42,428 bases of DNA from an uncultured Burkholderiales bacterium (GCA_937949525.1 CALEDT010000004.1:1-42428), one strand, 5' to 3'. Shown: positions 18,209 to 27,077, counted from the first letter of the stretch. The notes: generated by a model from the letters alone, not told the origin. Numbers and translations: made by a program.

Positions 18209-20389
18209 CTATTTGCGCCGCGCCGTGTACACGCCGCGCACATGCGCGGCGCGCGCCAGGAAGCGGGTGAGCTGGGCCACGTCGCGCACTTCCAGCGTGA
18301 ATTCCATGCGCGCCGCATCGTGTTGCGACAGCGTGTTCACGCGCACCACGTTGATCTTCTCCTGTGCCAACAGTTCGCCGACGTCCTTGAGCAGTCCGGG
18401 GCGGTCGCGCGCGTTCAGTTCCACGTCCACGGCGAACACCTGCGCCGCCTGATCGCCCCACTCCGCGCGCAGCAGGCGGTCCTGCTGGTCGTCGCGCAGG
18501 TGCAGGATCATCGGGCAGTCGGCGCGATGGATGGTGACGCCGCGCCCCTGGGTGGTGTAGCCGACGATGGGGTCGGGCGGTGCCGGCTTGCAGCAGCCGG
18601 CCATCTGCGTCATCAGCCCGGTCTGCCCCTCCACCAGCACGCCGCCGCCGTCCGCCTTGCGCCGCGGCGCCGACACCAGGGGCTTTTCCGGCGGCGGCAG
18701 GAATTCGTCCTGCAACGCGCGGTCGAGCTGGCCGGCGCCGAGGTCGCCGCGGCCGAGCGCCGCGCACAGTTCGTCCAGGCTGGGGAACTTCAGGCGCGCG
18801 GCCAGTTTGTCCAGGTTGACGTTGCTCAGGTTGAGCCGGTGCAGTTCCCGCTCCAGCAGGTCGCGCCCTTCCTGCACGTTCTTGTCGTGATCCTGCAGGC
18901 GGAACCAGGCGCGCACCTTGTTGCGCGCGCGCGTGGTCTTGAGCACGCCGAGGTTGGGATTGAGCCAGTCACGGCTCGGCCCGCCCTGTTTGACGGTGAG
19001 GATCTCCACGCGCTGGCCGGTCTTCAGCACTGTGTCCAGCGGCACCAGGTTGCCGTCCACCTTGGCGCCACGGCAGCGGTGGCCCAGCTCGGTATGCACG
19101 GCATAGGCGAAATCCAGCGGCGTGGCGCCGTTGGGCAGCGCCAGTACCTTGCCCTGCGGCGTGAGCACGAATACTTCGTCCTGGAACAACTCGTTGCGGA
19201 AGTGTTGCGCCAGCTCGTGACTGTCCGCCAGCTCCTGCTTCCAGGCCAGCAACTGGCGCAGCCAGGCGATCTTGTCCTGCACGCCGTCGTCCTTGCCGCC
19301 TTCCTTGTAGCGCCAGTGCGCGGCCACGCCCAGCTCGGCTTCCTGATGCATGTCGAAGGTGCGGATCTGCACCTCCAGTGCTTTGTTCTCCGGGCCGACC
19401 ACGGCCGTGTGCAGGCTCTTGTAGCCGTTGCCCTTGGGGCGCGAGATGTAGTCGTCGAACTGGCCGGGAATGGGTTGCCACAGGCTGTGCACCAGGCCCA
19501 GTACGTGGAAGCAGTCCTTGACGTCGCGCACCAGCACGCGCAGCGCGCGCACGTCGTAGACCTCATCGAACGACAGCTTCTTCTTGCGCATCTTGGCCAG
19601 GATGCTGGCGATGTGTTTGGGCCGGCCGCTGATCGCCATGTCCTCGATGCCGTCCGCGCGCAACGCCGCGTCGAGCTGTGCGATGACCCGCTCGATGTAC
19701 CACTCGCGGTCCAGCCGGCGCTCGTCCAGCAGCCGCGCGATCTGGCGGTAGGTGTCCGGTTCCAGGTAACGGCAGGAGAGATCCTCCAGCTCCCACTTGA
19801 GTTGCCAGGCACCCAGCCGGTTGGCCAGCGGCGCATACAGTTCGCGCACGTCGCCGGCGATCTTGTGGCGCAGTGTGGCCACGCGGTCGGCGTCTTCCGG
19901 ATCGTCGTCGGCGAGATCGCGCAGCGCCTGGGTGCGTTCGGCCAGTTTGATGAACACCACGCGGATGTCGTCGGTCATGGCCAGCAGCATCTGCCGCAGC
20001 GCCTCGCTCTGGCCGCCCTCGGCATTGATCTCGCCGAGCAGGTGATCCATGCGCGCCAGCTTGGCCGCGCCTTCCACCAACAGGGTCGGATGCGGGCCGA
20101 AGTGCTCGATCAGCGTGTCATGGCCCAGCGCCTGCTCGGGCAGGCCATGCAGCAGCGCGGCGGCCACGGTCTCGGCGTCGAAGCGCATGCCGGCGAGGAT
20201 CGCGGCGGCGCCCAGGGCGTGGGCGCGCAGCGGCGCGCCGGTGTCCGCCAGCGCGTCCTGACCATGGTCGGCCAGCCACTCGGCGGCTTTGCGCAGCAGT
20301 GCGCGTTGTTCCGGCGGGTACTGGCCTTCCAGGCTTTCCAGCCAGGATTCGGCATCATCCGGGCACAGGGTGAGCGCGTGGGAGACCAT
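18209..20389 (-). CDS. relA: RelA, (p)ppGpp synthetase
   Basis: RelA is a ribosome-associated enzyme that transfers pyrophosphate from ATP to GTP or GDP during amino-acid starvation. From the ATG at 20389 it has 726 residues, close to E. coli RelA (744). The N-terminal HD domain is degenerate: where SpoT has a His-Asp pair there is AALLHGLPEQALG, so hydrolase activity should be absent. The synthetase domain is complete (GRPKHIASILAKMRKKK, YDVRALRVLV, RPKGNGYKSLHTAV, QIRTFDMHQEAELGVAAHWRYK). TGS, zinc-finger and ACT domains follow. The longer open frame upstream of 20389 reads antisense-like sequence and was excluded. Confidence 0.93.
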   Translation of the reverse strand: MVSHALTLCPDDAESWLESLEGQYPPEQRALLRKAAEWLADHGQDALADTGAPLRAHALGAAAILAGMRFDAETVAAALLHGLPEQALGHDTLIEHFGPHPTLLVEGAAKLARMDHLLGEINAEGGQSEALRQMLLAMTDDIRVVFIKLAERTQALRDLADDDPEDADRVATLRHKIAGDVRELYAPLANRLGAWQLKWELEDLSCRYLEPDTYRQIARLLDERRLDREWYIERVIAQLDAALRADGIEDMAISGRPKHIASILAKMRKKKLSFDEVYDVRALRVLVRDVKDCFHVLGLVHSLWQPIPGQFDDYISRPKGNGYKSLHTAVVGPENKALEVQIRTFDMHQEAELGVAAHWRYKEGGKDDGVQDKIAWLRQLLAWKQELADSHELAQHFRNELFQDEVFVLTPQGKVLALPNGATPLDFAYAVHTELGHRCRGAKVDGNLVPLDTVLKTGQRVEILTVKQGGPSRDWLNPNLGVLKTTRARNKVRAWFRLQDHDKNVQEGRDLLERELHRLNLSNVNLDKLAARLKFPSLDELCAALGRGDLGAGQLDRALQDEFLPPPEKPLVSAPRRKADGGGVLVEGQTGLMTQMAGCCKPAPPDPIVGYTTQGRGVTIHRADCPMILHLRDDQQDRLLRAEWGDQAAQVFAVDVELNARDRPGLLKDVGELLAQEKINVVRVNTLSQHDAARMEFTLEVRDVAQLTRFLARAAHVRGVYTARRK

Positions 20390-20492
20390 CAGCGCCGTGC
20401 GGTGAGGGCGTGCCAGGGCATGGCGGTAACGACGCGGCGGGCCGTCGACCCGGCGCCTGCGGGGCAGGCCGACCGCCGCGCGAGGCCGGCGC

Positions 20493-21284
20493 TCACCAGA
20501 ACTTCCACCAGTCCTTTTCTTTCCTCGGCTCGCGGCCTTCCAGATAGGGACTGCCAGGGAAGTTGAGGCGCAGCACGCGCAGCGCGTCGTCGCGCAGGTC
20601 GGTGAGCCCCAGCCGGTCATAGCTGCGCGCCATGATCGCCAGCGCTTCCTCCAGCGCCGGCGCCTGCGGGTAATGCTCCAGCACGTGTCGGGCGCGGTTG
20701 GCGCTGGCCACGAAGGCGCCGCGCTTGAAGTAGTAGCGCGCCACATGCACCTCGTGCGCGGCGAGCGCGTTGACCAGATACTGCATGCGCGCCACGGCGT
20801 CCGGCGTGTAGCGGCTGTCGGGGAAACGGTTGACCAGCTGCTGGAAGGCGTCGAAGGCTTCACGCGCCGCCTTGGGGTCGCGGTCGCTCATGTCCTGATC
20901 GCCCAGGCCGGCGAGCAGGCTGCGATCCTCGACGAAATTGGCCAGCCCGCGCAGGTAATAGGCGTAATCGACATGCGGGTGGTTGGGGTAGAGCTTGATG
21001 AAGCGTTCGGCGGCGGCAATGGCCGAGGCGGGCTCGTTGTCCTTGTAATAGGCGTAGGCCACTTCCAGTTGCGCCTGCTGGGCATAGGGGCCGAACGGGT
21101 AGCGCGCTTCCAGGCTCTCGAACAGTTTGATGGCGCGCTCGTAATTGCCGTCGTTGAGCGCATCCTTGGCGGTGGTATACAGGCGTTGCGCCGACCAGTT
21201 GCGCGTCTCGTCGATCTGTTCGGGCAGCAGACCGCAGCCGGCGAGCAGGCCCAGCATGACCAGGAAAGCTAGAATTCGACGCAT
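20493..21284 (-). CDS. bamD: BamD, outer-membrane protein assembly lipoprotein
   Basis: BamD is an essential part of the BAM complex that folds beta-barrel proteins into the outer membrane, and it binds BamA from the periplasm. The product of 263 residues starts MRRILAFLVMLGLLAGCGLL, with lipobox LLAGC. The mature protein carries tetratricopeptide-like repeats (YTTAKDALNDGNYERAIKLF, ARYPFGPYAQQAQLEVAYAY, and the RFPDSRY segment typical of BamD). An in-frame ATG at 21296 is possible, but a TATAAT at 21310-21315 would then leave almost no leader. The order bamD / rluD / pgeF, with bamD divergent, is the same as in E. coli. Confidence 0.95.
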   Translation of the reverse strand: MRRILAFLVMLGLLAGCGLLPEQIDETRNWSAQRLYTTAKDALNDGNYERAIKLFESLEARYPFGPYAQQAQLEVAYAYYKDNEPASAIAAAERFIKLYPNHPHVDYAYYLRGLANFVEDRSLLAGLGDQDMSDRDPKAAREAFDAFQQLVNRFPDSRYTPDAVARMQYLVNALAAHEVHVARYYFKRGAFVASANRARHVLEHYPQAPALEEALAIMARSYDRLGLTDLRDDALRVLRLNFPGSPYLEGREPRKEKDWWKFW

Positions 21285-21309
21285 CTCGATCCCCATGAAG
21301 ATGCGGCGG

Positions 21310-21315
21310 ATTATA
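21310..21315 (-). promoter_or_regulatory. -10 box (TATAAT) of bamD
   Basis: A perfect TATAAT on the minus strand lies 25 bases before the chosen bamD ATG. The matching -35 position falls at about 21333-21338 and is weak (GTCATG). That puts it on the rluD start codon at 21334, so the bamD promoter region overlaps the divergent gene. Confidence 0.5.
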
Positions 21316-21333
21316 CCCGGCCGCGCATAGCGC

Positions 21334-22257
21334 ATGACGCAGACGCGCCAGCTCACCATCCCGCCGGAGCACGCCGGCAAGCGCCTGGACCAGAGCCTCG
21401 CCGAGCTGTTGCCGGAGTTCTCGCGCGCCCGCTTGCAGACCTGGATCGACCAGGGTGAAGTGCGCCTGGGCGGTGTCCCCGCCGCCAGCCGCAAACAGAA
21501 GGTGTGGGGTGGCGAACGGGTCGAAGTCGTGGTCACGCCGTCGCCGGAGGAAACGGCGTACCAGGCCGAGGCCATAGGGTTGAATGTCGTGTACGAGGAC
21601 GAGGACATCCTGGTGATCGACAAGCCTGCCGGACTGGTCACGCATCCCGGCGCCGGCAACTGGGCGGGTACGCTGCTCAACGCGCTGCTGCATCACGCGC
21701 CGGCGGCAGCCGCGCTGCCCCGGGCCGGCATCGTGCACCGTCTGGACAAGGACACCTCCGGCCTGATGGTGGTGGCCAAGACGCTGACCGCACACACCCG
21801 GCTGGTGCGCGACCTGCAGGCACGGGCGGTGACACGCGTGTACTGGGCGGTGGCGCTGGGGCGTTTCGAGCGCAGCGAAGGTCAGATCGAGGCACCCATC
21901 GGCCGCCACCCCACCCAGCGGGTGAAGATGGCGGTGGTGGAGCAGGGCAAGCCGGCGCTGACCTACTGGCGGGTGCTGCGCCAGTACGCGCGGGCGGCCT
22001 GGCTGGAATGCCGTCTGGCCACCGGCCGCACGCACCAGATTCGCGTGCACCTCGCTCACCTCGGCCATCCGTTGCTGGGCGATCCGGTATACACCGGGCG
22101 GGCGCGTGCGCCCTGCGCGTTCGGGCGCCAGGCGCTGCACGCGGTGCGCCTGGGCCTCGAACATCCGCGCAGCGGCCTGGCGATGGCCTGGGAGTCGCCG
22201 CCGCCCGCCGATTTTCAGCAACTGCTGAGCGACCTGGAGCGCACCGATGTCACCTGA
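21334..22257 (+). CDS. rluD: RluD, 23S rRNA pseudouridine synthase
   Basis: RluD isomerises uridines 1911, 1915 and 1917 in helix 69 of 23S rRNA, which is needed for normal ribosome assembly. The 307-residue protein has an N-terminal S4 RNA-binding domain (AGKRLDQSLAELLPEFSRAR). A catalytic domain follows, with IDKPAGLVTHPG and the signature HRLDKDTSGLMVVAKT, where Asp138 is the catalytic aspartate. LATGRTHQIRVHLAHLGHPLLGD is the third family block. The ATG at 21334 starts MTQTRQLTIPPEHAGKRLD. Its 3' end overlaps pgeF by 11 bases, implying coupled translation. Confidence 0.96.
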   Translation: MTQTRQLTIPPEHAGKRLDQSLAELLPEFSRARLQTWIDQGEVRLGGVPAASRKQKVWGGERVEVVVTPSPEETAYQAEAIGLNVVYEDEDILVIDKPAGLVTHPGAGNWAGTLLNALLHHAPAAAALPRAGIVHRLDKDTSGLMVVAKTLTAHTRLVRDLQARAVTRVYWAVALGRFERSEGQIEAPIGRHPTQRVKMAVVEQGKPALTYWRVLRQYARAAWLECRLATGRTHQIRVHLAHLGHPLLGDPVYTGRARAPCAFGRQALHAVRLGLEHPRSGLAMAWESPPPADFQQLLSDLERTDVT

Positions 22258-23023
22258 CTGGATCCTGCCCGACTGGCCCGCGCCGGCCGCCGTTCACGCG
22301 TTCACCACCACGCGCCTCGGCGGGGTCAGCCTGCCGCCGTATGACGGCTTCAACCTGGCCGCGCACGTCGGCGATGACGAGCACGCGGTGGCCGCCAACC
22401 GCCGGACGCTGCGCGCGCATCTGCCGGCGGAACCGCTGTGGCTCACCCAGGTGCATGGCGACCGGGTGGCGCTGCTCGCCGATCACGACGCCATGTCCGC
22501 CACGCCGCCGGTGGCCGATGCCGCCCTGGCGCGCGCGCCCGACCAGGTGTGCGCGGTGCTTACGGCCGACTGCCTGCCGGTGCTGTTCTGCGACCGGCAG
22601 GCCAGCGTCGTCGCGGCGGCGCATGCCGGCTGGCGCGGTCTGGCCGCCGGTGTGCTGGAAGCCACGGTGCGGGCCATGGCGGTGCCGCCGGAACAGCTAT
22701 TGGTCTGGCTGGGGCCGGCCATCGGACCGCGCGCATTCGAGGTCGGTCCGGAAGTGCGCGAGCTGTTCGTCGCCCAGCACCCGTTGGCCGGCGTCGCGTT
22801 CCGGCCGGCGCTGGCCGGCACGCTCGACGAGGCGCCACGCAAATGGCTGGCGGACCTGTACGCGCTGGCGCGCATTCGCTTGGCGGCCATCGGCATCGAG
22901 CACGTCCACGGCGGCGAGTACTGCACCGCCAGCGACCCGGCGCGCTTCTACTCCTACCGCCGCGACGGCAGCACCGGCCGCATGGCCAGCGTGATCTGGC
23001 TGTCGTCGGTGGCGACCGCCTGA
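22247..23023 (+). CDS. pgeF: PgeF (YfiH), peptidoglycan editing factor / multicopper-oxidase-like fold
   Basis: YfiH-family proteins remove mis-incorporated L-serine from cell-wall precursors in E. coli; related members are described as polyphenol oxidases or purine-nucleoside enzymes. The 258-residue product has the zinc-site motifs in order: LTQVHGDRV, VLTADCLPVLFCD, AAAHAGWRGLAAGVLE, then the C-terminal GGEYCTASDPARFYSYRRDG. The ATG at 22247 lies inside the end of rluD, matching the rluD-yfiH arrangement of E. coli. In E. coli clpB follows; here ppdK does, so conserved order ends at this gene. Confidence 0.93.
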   Translation: MSPDWILPDWPAPAAVHAFTTTRLGGVSLPPYDGFNLAAHVGDDEHAVAANRRTLRAHLPAEPLWLTQVHGDRVALLADHDAMSATPPVADAALARAPDQVCAVLTADCLPVLFCDRQASVVAAAHAGWRGLAAGVLEATVRAMAVPPEQLLVWLGPAIGPRAFEVGPEVRELFVAQHPLAGVAFRPALAGTLDEAPRKWLADLYALARIRLAAIGIEHVHGGEYCTASDPARFYSYRRDGSTGRMASVIWLSSVATA

Positions 23024-23140
23024 GCAGCCGCGCGCGGCGGGGCAGGGGACGGCGACGGCGCGCCTGAAATTCGCCCATAATGACCCCGATGGGCGCGCCG
23101 GTTGGCGCAATTTCATGCTTACCCCCGGAGGAAACCAGAC

Positions 23141-25909
23141 ATGCGCAAATACGTGTACGCCTTCGCCGAAGGCGACGGCAAGAACAAGAAACTGCTCGGC
23201 GGCAAGGGCGCCAACCTGTGCGAGATGACGCAGATCGGTCTCAACGTGCCGCCCGGATTCGTCATCTCCACCGAAGCCTGTCTGGCCTACCTGGAGGCGC
23301 CCGAGCGCGGCCTGCCCGACGGCGTGATGGAACAGACGCGGCTGGCCATGGCGGCGGTGGAAGCGCAGTCCGGCAAAACCTTCGGCGGCCGCGACAATCC
23401 GTTGCTGGTGTCGGTGCGCTCCGGTTCGGCGCTGTCCATGCCGGGCATGATGGACACCATCCTCAACCTGGGCCTCAACCCGGACACCCTGCAAGGACTG
23501 ATCCGCCAGACCGGCAACGAGCGCTTCGGCTACGACGCCTATCGCCGCTTCATCCAGTTGTTCGGCAAGGTGGCGCTGGGCGTGCCGGAAGCCGAGTTCG
23601 ACGCCGAATTCGACGCGGTCAAACAGGCTGCCGGCGTCAAGCAGGACGTGGGCTTGTCCGCCGCGCACCTCGCCGACATCGCCGAACGATTCCTCGCCGT
23701 GGTGCAGCGCGTCACCGGCAAGCCGTTCCCGATGGACCCCTACGAACAACTGGAGATCGCCATCCAGGCGGTGTTCAACTCCTGGATGGGCAAGCGCGCG
23801 GTGGACTACCGGCGCGAATTCAGGATCACCCCGGACATGGCCAACGGCACCGCGGTCAACGTCGTCGCCATGGTGTTCGGCAACATGGGCGACGACTCCG
23901 CCACCGGCGTCGGCTTCACGCGCGACCCCGGCACCGGCGAGAACGTGATGTTCGGCGAATACCTCACCAACGCGCAGGGCGAGGACGTGGTCGCCGGCAT
24001 CCGCACACCCAAGCCGGTGGCCGAGCTGGAAAAGGAGATGCCGGACCTGTACCGCCAGCTCGTGCAACTGCGCGACCAGCTCGAAGCACACTACAAGGAA
24101 GTGCAGGACTACGAATACACCATCGAGAAGGGCGTGCTGTACTGCCTGCAGACGCGCAACGGCAAGATGAACGCCACCGCGCTGGTGCGCACCTCGGTGG
24201 AGATGGTGCGGGAAGGGCTGATCGACAAGCGCCAGGCGTTGCTGCGCATCCAGCCGGAGATGCTGGAACAACTGCTGTTCCCCCGCCTGGACCCCAAGGC
24301 CGGCGCGCGCGCCATCGCCCGCGGCCTGCCGGCCTCGCCGGGTGCCGCCAGTGGCATCGCCGTGTTCGACGCCGACCGCGCCGAAAAATTGGGCCGGGCC
24401 GGCGAGAAAGTCATCCTGGTACGCGAGGAGACCAAGCCGGAGGACATCCACGGCTTCTTCGCGGCGCAGGGCATCCTCACCAGCCGCGGCGGCAAGACCA
24501 GCCACGCCGCCGTGGTCGCGCGTGGCATGGGCAAGCCCTGCGTGGCCGGCGCCGAGGGCATCCACGTCGACGTGCGCACGCGCCAGGCGGTGGTCGGCGA
24601 CCAGGTGTTCGGCGAAGGCGCCATGATCACCATCGACGGCACCAGCGGCAACGTCTACCTGGGCGAGGTGGCGATGATCGAAGCCGAGTTCTCCGACGAA
24701 CTGGCCACGCTGCTGTCCTGGGCCGATGAGGCCGCGCGTCTGAAAGTGATGGCCAACGCCGACACCCCGCACGACGCCGAGCGCGCCCTCAAATTCGGCG
24801 CCATGGGCATCGGCCTGTGCCGCACCGAGCGCATGTTCAACGCCGTCGAACGCCTGCCCATCGTGGTCGAGATGATCGTCGCCGAGACCGCCGCCGACCG
24901 CCAGGCCGCGCTCAACAAGCTGCTGCCCATCCAGCGCGAGGACTTCAAGGGCATCTTCACCGCCATGGCGCCGCGCCCGGTCACCATCCGCCTGCTCGAC
25001 CCGCCCATCCACGAATTCCTGCCCTCGGAAAACCAGCTCGTCGAAGAACTCGACCAGCTCCTGCACCTGCGCGACACGCTGCGCGGCATGCAGGTGCTGC
25101 ATGACGCGGTGGATTTCATGTACCGCACGCGCGAAACCCATCCCAACGTCGTGCTGCCGGCCGATCCGGCGCTGGTGGACGAGGCCATCCAGAAAAAGGA
25201 GGCCATGCTCAAGAAGGTACGCGCGCTGTTCGAGGTCAACCCCATGCTCGGCCACCGTGGCGTGCGCCTGGGTCTGACCCACCCGGAAATCTACTCGATG
25301 CAGATCCGCGCGATTCTCGAAGCCGCCGCCGAATGCCTGGCGGCCGGCATCGAGGTGCATCCGGAGATCATGGTGCCGCAGGTGTGCACGGCGCAGGAAC
25401 TCAAGCGTGTCAAGGACTGGGTGGAGACCATCCGCGCCGAGGTCGAAGCGCAGCATGGCGTCAAGCTGCAATTCAAGTTCGGCTCCATGCTGGAAGTGGT
25501 GCGCGCCTGCATGCGCGCCGAGAATCTGGCCGAGGAGGCCGAATTCTTCTCCTTCGGCACCAACGACCTCACCCAAGCCACCTTCTCGTTTTCGCGCGAG
25601 GACGCCGAGAACAAATTCCTGCCCATGTACAACCAGAACAAGATCCTGCAGGACAACCCGTTCGAGGTGCTCGACGTCAAGGGTGTCGGCAAGCTCATGC
25701 GCCTGGCCGTGGAATGGGGCCGCGCCACTCGCCCGGACATGAAGGTCGGCATCTGCGGCGAACACGGCGGCCATCCGGCCTCCATCCGCTTCTGCCACCA
25801 GATCGGTCTTTCCTACGTGTCCTGCTCAGGACCGCGCGTGCCCATCGCCCGGCTGGCGGCCGCGCAGGCCGCACTGACCGAGGAGGCGAGCGGCGCACGG
25901 GCAATGTGA
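23141..25909 (+). CDS. ppdK: Pyruvate, phosphate dikinase
   Basis: The enzyme interconverts pyruvate, ATP and phosphate with PEP, AMP and pyrophosphate, either for gluconeogenesis and carbon fixation or for pyrophosphate-dependent glycolysis. The 922-residue protein has the three expected parts. The N-terminal ATP-grasp domain begins AFAEGDGKNKKLLGGKGANL. The swivelling phosphohistidine domain carries GGKTSHAAVVARGMGKPC with His455, the same number as in the well-studied Clostridium symbiosum enzyme. The C-terminal TIM barrel has SFGTNDLTQATFSFSRED and the catalytic-cysteine segment YVSCSGPRVP. The start at 23141 is supported by GGAGGAAA at 23127-23134. The DUF299-type regulatory kinase is not in this window. 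Confidence 0.97.
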   Translation: MRKYVYAFAEGDGKNKKLLGGKGANLCEMTQIGLNVPPGFVISTEACLAYLEAPERGLPDGVMEQTRLAMAAVEAQSGKTFGGRDNPLLVSVRSGSALSMPGMMDTILNLGLNPDTLQGLIRQTGNERFGYDAYRRFIQLFGKVALGVPEAEFDAEFDAVKQAAGVKQDVGLSAAHLADIAERFLAVVQRVTGKPFPMDPYEQLEIAIQAVFNSWMGKRAVDYRREFRITPDMANGTAVNVVAMVFGNMGDDSATGVGFTRDPGTGENVMFGEYLTNAQGEDVVAGIRTPKPVAELEKEMPDLYRQLVQLRDQLEAHYKEVQDYEYTIEKGVLYCLQTRNGKMNATALVRTSVEMVREGLIDKRQALLRIQPEMLEQLLFPRLDPKAGARAIARGLPASPGAASGIAVFDADRAEKLGRAGEKVILVREETKPEDIHGFFAAQGILTSRGGKTSHAAVVARGMGKPCVAGAEGIHVDVRTRQAVVGDQVFGEGAMITIDGTSGNVYLGEVAMIEAEFSDELATLLSWADEAARLKVMANADTPHDAERALKFGAMGIGLCRTERMFNAVERLPIVVEMIVAETAADRQAALNKLLPIQREDFKGIFTAMAPRPVTIRLLDPPIHEFLPSENQLVEELDQLLHLRDTLRGMQVLHDAVDFMYRTRETHPNVVLPADPALVDEAIQKKEAMLKKVRALFEVNPMLGHRGVRLGLTHPEIYSMQIRAILEAAAECLAAGIEVHPEIMVPQVCTAQELKRVKDWVETIRAEVEAQHGVKLQFKFGSMLEVVRACMRAENLAEEAEFFSFGTNDLTQATFSFSREDAENKFLPMYNQNKILQDNPFEVLDVKGVGKLMRLAVEWGRATRPDMKVGICGEHGGHPASIRFCHQIGLSYVSCSGPRVPIARLAAAQAALTEEASGARAM

Positions 25910-25975
25910 GGGAAATGGCGCGTCCAGCCGCTTGCACATGACGCGACGCGGTAAAAAAGATGCCGAATCGTTCCA

Positions 25976-26009
25976 TCACCGCGAGAAACGCAGCGACGTG
26001 GTGATACGG
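25976..26009 (-). repeat. Diverged copy of the dispersed repeat
   Basis: TCACCGCGAGAAACGCAGCG continuing into ACGTGGTGATACGG aligns with the reverse complement of the copy at 6451-6488 at about 24 of 34 positions by hand. The exact block ACGCAGCGACG is shared, and most differences are transitions. It is probably an old member of the same family. Confidence 0.45.
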
Positions 26010-26049
26010 TGCGATATTCGTGGTCTGTTCAGTGTCCCATCCAGGCCGA

Positions 26050-26239
26050 TCATGCGTCCTCGTCCTCGTCCTGTTGGAAGACCGCCGCGAGCTTTTTTGA
26101 CCGCACCAGCAGCGCATCCGCCCGCCAACGTGGCGACTGAAATACTCATCTCGCGCGACACCGTTTCGATGGGCGCGCTCTCCGGCGGCAACATCTTTGC
26201 CACCACGCGTTCCTTGAAGGCTTGTCCGCATCTAGCCAC
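26050..26239 (-). pseudogene. Frameshifted transposase OrfA fragment (IS3-like helix-turn-helix)
   Basis: From an ATG at 26239 the minus strand reads MARCGQAFKERVVAKMLPPE followed by SAPIETVSREMSISVATL, the helix-turn-helix start of IS3/IS911-type OrfA proteins. After ATL the frame breaks. The expected continuation is found in another frame as RADALLVRSKKLAAVFQQDE and stops at 26050-26052. So one small indel is visible, and the rest of the element (the remaining OrfA, the OrfB integrase and the terminal repeats) is missing. It is a dead relic. The family assignment rests on the first 40 residues. Confidence 0.65.
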
Positions 26240-26380
26240 GTCCTCTTCCTGTCATCGCCCCCGGATTTCAGTTTCTATCCAGGCGACAACTAGTCTGACC
26301 CAGGGGGGAGATGAGTGGGCCGGACGCTTGCGGATGGGCTTGGTTTCCGGGTCCGGCTGTGCAACCGGTAGCCGGAAACA

Positions 26381-26403
26381 AAAGGGCCACCCGCAGGTGG
26401 CCC
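26381..26403 (-). terminator. Rho-independent terminator of sodB
   Basis: Read on the minus strand, GGGCCACC and GGTGGCCC (26403-26396 with 26391-26384) form a perfect 8-bp stem around a TGCG loop, followed at once by TTTTGTTT. It begins about 20 bases after the sodB stop codon. This is the clearest intrinsic terminator in the window. Confidence 0.9.
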
Positions 26404-26424
26404 CGTCGTTCGAACGCGGTACGC

Positions 26425-27009
26425 TCAGGCGTAATTCGCCTGGGCGAATTCCCAATTGACCAGGTTGTTGAGGAAGGTCTCGACGTACTTGGGGCGCAGG
26501 TTGCGGTAGTCGATGTAGTAGGCGTGTTCCCACACGTCGACGCACAGCAGCGGTTTGTCGCCGGTGGTCAGCGGGGTGCCGGCGGCGCCCATGTTGACGA
26601 TGTCGACGCTGCCGTCCGCTTTCTTGACCAGCCAGGTCCAGCCGGAGCCGAAGTTGCCGACGGCGCTGGTCTGGAAGGCTTTCTTGAACTCGTCGAACGA
26701 GCCCCACTTGGCCTTGATGGCATCGGCCAGGGCGCCGCTGGGTTCGCCGCCGCCGTTGGGTTTCATGCAGTGCCAGAAGAACGTGTGGTTCCACACTTGC
26801 GCGGCGTTGTTGTACACGCCACCGGCGGGGGCGGTCTTGACGATGTCTTCGAGCGATTTGTTCTCGAAGTCGGTGCCCTTGATCAGGTTGTTCAGGTTGG
26901 TGACATAGGCTTGGTGGTGCTTGGCGTAGTGGTAATCGAAGGTCTCGGCGGACATGTGCGGGGCGAGCGCGTCCTTGGCGTAGGGCAGGGCGGGGAGCTG
27001 GTGTTCCAT
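26425..27009 (-). CDS. sodB: Iron superoxide dismutase
   Basis: SodB is a cytoplasmic enzyme that converts superoxide to oxygen and hydrogen peroxide. The 194-residue protein has all four metal ligands: His27 (DYHYAKHH), His75 (WNHTFFW), and Asp158 and His162 (VDVWEHAYYIDYR). Gln71 in NNAAQVWNH is the mark of the iron type; the manganese type usually has Gly-His in that region. No signal peptide is present. The ATG at 27009 follows GGAGA. It is monocistronic, between its own terminator and a promoter covered by an IscR-type palindrome at 27077-27101, so expression may respond to Fe-S status. Confidence 0.97.
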   Translation of the reverse strand: MEHQLPALPYAKDALAPHMSAETFDYHYAKHHQAYVTNLNNLIKGTDFENKSLEDIVKTAPAGGVYNNAAQVWNHTFFWHCMKPNGGGEPSGALADAIKAKWGSFDEFKKAFQTSAVGNFGSGWTWLVKKADGSVDIVNMGAAGTPLTTGDKPLLCVDVWEHAYYIDYRNLRPKYVETFLNNLVNWEFAQANYA

Positions 27010-27047
27010 GTTGGTTTTCTCCGTAGGGTTGGGGGAAGAACGGGGCG

Positions 27048-27077
27048 ATTCTAAGGGCCGGGATGGCTGCCCGGCAA
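27048..27077 (-). promoter_or_regulatory. sodB promoter
   Basis: On the minus strand TTGCCG (27077-27072, 4 of 6) and TAGAAT (27053-27048, 5 of 6) are separated by 18 bases. The start would fall near 27041, giving a leader of about 30 bases with GGAGA before the ATG. The -35 box touches the IscR-like palindrome. Confidence 0.55.

Larger units (their letters stand above)
25910..26424. other. Gene-poor debris between ppdK and sodB
   Basis: This 515-base stretch has no intact gene. It holds a diverged copy of the dispersed repeat (25976-26009), a frameshifted transposase fragment on the minus strand (26050-26239), and the sodB terminator (26384-26403). Between 26240 and 26380 I see nothing I can name. 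The long plus-strand open frame 25932-26459 runs antisense to the transposase relic and into the sodB 3' end, and was not called. Confidence 0.6.

Noticed and set aside
20455-20469. Short hairpin GCCTGC-GGG-GCAGGC as terminator of bamD
   Set aside because: Only a 6-bp stem with no U-run, in very GC-rich sequence where such stems arise by chance.
18242-20566. 774-residue open frame antisense to relA
   Set aside because: Same reason: a GC-driven shadow of a well-supported gene.
22697-25798. 1033-residue open frame antisense to ppdK
   Set aside because: It spans ppdK and pgeF on the opposite strand with no recognisable domain; ppdK and pgeF are certain.
26084-26098. Programmed -1 frameshifting at the A6G run of the transposase relic as a working OrfAB signal
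   Set aside because: The frame is already broken upstream and no OrfB follows, so the run has no current function.
25932-26459. 175-residue open frame between ppdK and sodB
   Set aside because: It is antisense to the transposase relic and runs into the sodB 3' end and its terminator.
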